Positions 62,502 to 64,000 of a stretch of DNA of 64,000 bases are shown in pieces. A program made the translations under genes and the position numbers. The DNA is taken from assembly GCA_949318235.1 (NCBI GenBank), contig OX439128.1:43035136-43099135 (forward strand), read 5' to 3'. This DNA comes from Ecdyonurus torrentis. Taxonomy: Eukaryota; Arthropoda; Insecta; Ephemeroptera; Heptageniidae. Under the pieces are notes generated by a model. The model ran no database searches, was not told the DNA's origin, and worked only from the letters and a program-made list of their open reading frames with translations. Every line of letters begins with the position of its first letter. Within the stretch, counting starts at the first letter, position 1.

Positions 62502-62934
62502 ATGCTTATGTTTACTCTAAATACTGGAAAAGGAACTGTTGTAAAGGAAACCATACGATCTTTAAAGTGGAAGGTGGCTCAGGCCTATACAGACCTAGCC
62601 AGTGGGGGTCGACTTCCGAAGAGAGAGCTTACACGTTTGTGAATCGAAAAAAACGTTAGTTTCACAGTGATGTGGTACGGTGGCAGCTCGGTCGATTGGG
62701 TTGTTGTGACGTCATTTTGTATTTGAACAGCCGCATCGACCGTGCTGCCACCGTACCACATCACTGTGAAATTAATTTTTTTTTTTCGATTCACAAACGT
62801 GTAACACCCTCTTACAGAAGTCGAACCCCACTGGACCTAGCTCCATGCTGGTGCAAAGTTTTCTCCCACATTTACCGTCACATGGTTTCCTTTTCTGTCA
62901 CTTTTGTTTTCGTTTTTTAGAGTAAACATAAGCA
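62502..62934. mobile_element. 433-bp palindromic element with TGCTTATGTTTACTCTAA ends
   Basis: The ends TGCTTATGTTTACTCTAA and TTAGAGTAAACATAAGCA are mirrored. A longer inner stem pairs GATGTGGTACGGTGGCAGC with GCTGCCACCGTACCACATC and AGTGGGGGTCGACTTC with GAAGTCGAACCCCACT. No target duplication found by eye. Confidence 0.7.
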
Positions 62935-64000
62935 CTCAATGATAACAGCACATGATTGCCTAATTACCAACTTGCTTCAAATTTAATAAAATCTTATAAA
63001 CTTTAACAACATAAGGTAATACCTTATAACATTGTCTTTATTAAAATGAAAGACATTTAATTTTATATCAACATTTTTAATATAACAAAAAAATGCGCTT
63101 TTATAATAATAAATAAATAGGTGGGATAGTTAAAGAAAAAAAAAATACAATTAATAGTAGTATTTTGTATTTATGGTTAATTAATAATAGAATGCTAATG
63201 TTATTCATGCAGCTACGTAAAATTGAAGAAAATTTTCAGTCTTATTTCTTATTCCAAAAGGCTTATTTAAAATATATTTAATACAACATTTCCTTCATTA
63301 AACAGCATAAGTGTACATAAAAAGGTATAAAAAAAATCAGAGATTATGTATGATGCACAATTTGGGATTTATGTAGCAGAAAAATAACTATTTCTGTGTG
63401 ACTTTTGGTTTCTTGATATAAAAATATATATTTTGTGCATCTATGTTACTGGCTGTTACTTAGGTGGTGGGTAAATCTTAGAAAGACGGTATTAGAGGAG
63501 AGGAAAATGGCAATTATACTAAATTAAGCATTCTTTGTAAATAATAAATTAAACTTAGCAATTACAGAATCAGATCAAATCAGAATCAAAATTACACTAC
63601 CTCGAAATATTTATATACTGTATGGGTAATTTGAAAATGTTCGTTATTATTTATTTCAAAAGAGTTTTGTAAATGATGCAATATGATGATAATAATAATA
63701 ACTAAAGTACTGATTGCCGAAAAGAGCAAAGAAATTAAAGGTTTTAAGTAATTGCAACTTTAACACTCTGTGTTTGAAGTTAGTATAAATTATTTATGTA
63801 TACAATTATGCATTTCTATTATATTTAAATATTATATCTAAATAGTGGTGATATAACTTAGGTTGTCTTAATGTCGTTAAATAATATCAATTATATTCAT
63901 TTAAAAAAAAATAATAATATTTTTAAGTGAAAAAGAAAACATTACCAAAGAGAATGGTATTTGTATAAACAAAAAAGTAGCTGATATCTTTTTATTTATG
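62935..64000. other. AT-rich stretch, no gene seen
   Basis: No ORF or repeat structure that I can support. Confidence 0.5.

Overview
The window is animal nuclear DNA. It is AT-rich, has spliced GT/AG introns and carries conserved metazoan genes in ordinary order. The proteins are well conserved and recognisable by family: an F-box/SPRY protein, a STAM adaptor, an LRCH protein, an ATP synthase assembly factor and an MKRN2OS-like protein. The intergenic space is packed with inverted-repeat DNA transposons. This fits an aquatic invertebrate, but the sequence alone does not fix the phylum. A 200-N run shows it comes from a scaffolded assembly.

Genes, left to right. ATPAF2 runs on the minus strand from 4949 to beyond the left edge. 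It shares a promoter of at most 90 bp with FBXO45 (plus strand, 5040-9874, 3 exons). A 9.8-kb gene-free stretch full of small inverted-repeat elements follows. STAM (minus, 28262 to 19664, 8 exons, 525 aa) is head-to-head with an MKRN2OS-like gene (plus, 28788-31325, 4 exons, 209 aa) across 525 bp. A 21-kb repeat block separates these from LRCH (plus, 52803-60619, 14 exons, 708 aa), which has leucine-rich repeats, a calponin-homology domain and a C-terminal membrane anchor. I assembled exons by reading splice sites and checking that phases join. ATPAF2 acts in mitochondrial F1-ATPase assembly, FBXO45 in ubiquitination, STAM in endosomal sorting; nothing suggests a shared pathway.

The repeat block 31.7-52.6 kb is the most unusual part. 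It contains: a 2.8-kb Foldback-like element whose arms are arrays of 70-77 bp palindromic units, with a 9-bp target duplication; a 10.5-kb hAT-like element with an exact 8-bp duplication; nested inside it, a 5.86-kb LTR retrotransposon with 1,447-bp LTRs whose only long ORF is a 754-aa protein with no visible pol domains; an element with TACGTA-rich ends and a CpG-rich core; and two nested hAT-like elements ending about 210 bp before the LRCH start.

A second notable object lies in a STAM intron: a near-perfect 1.55-kb palindrome (22092-23645). Each arm carries a CCAAT box, a TATA box and, downstream, an intact-looking type I hammerhead ribozyme. Decayed relatives with broken ribozymes lie at 1-235 and 30177-30425.
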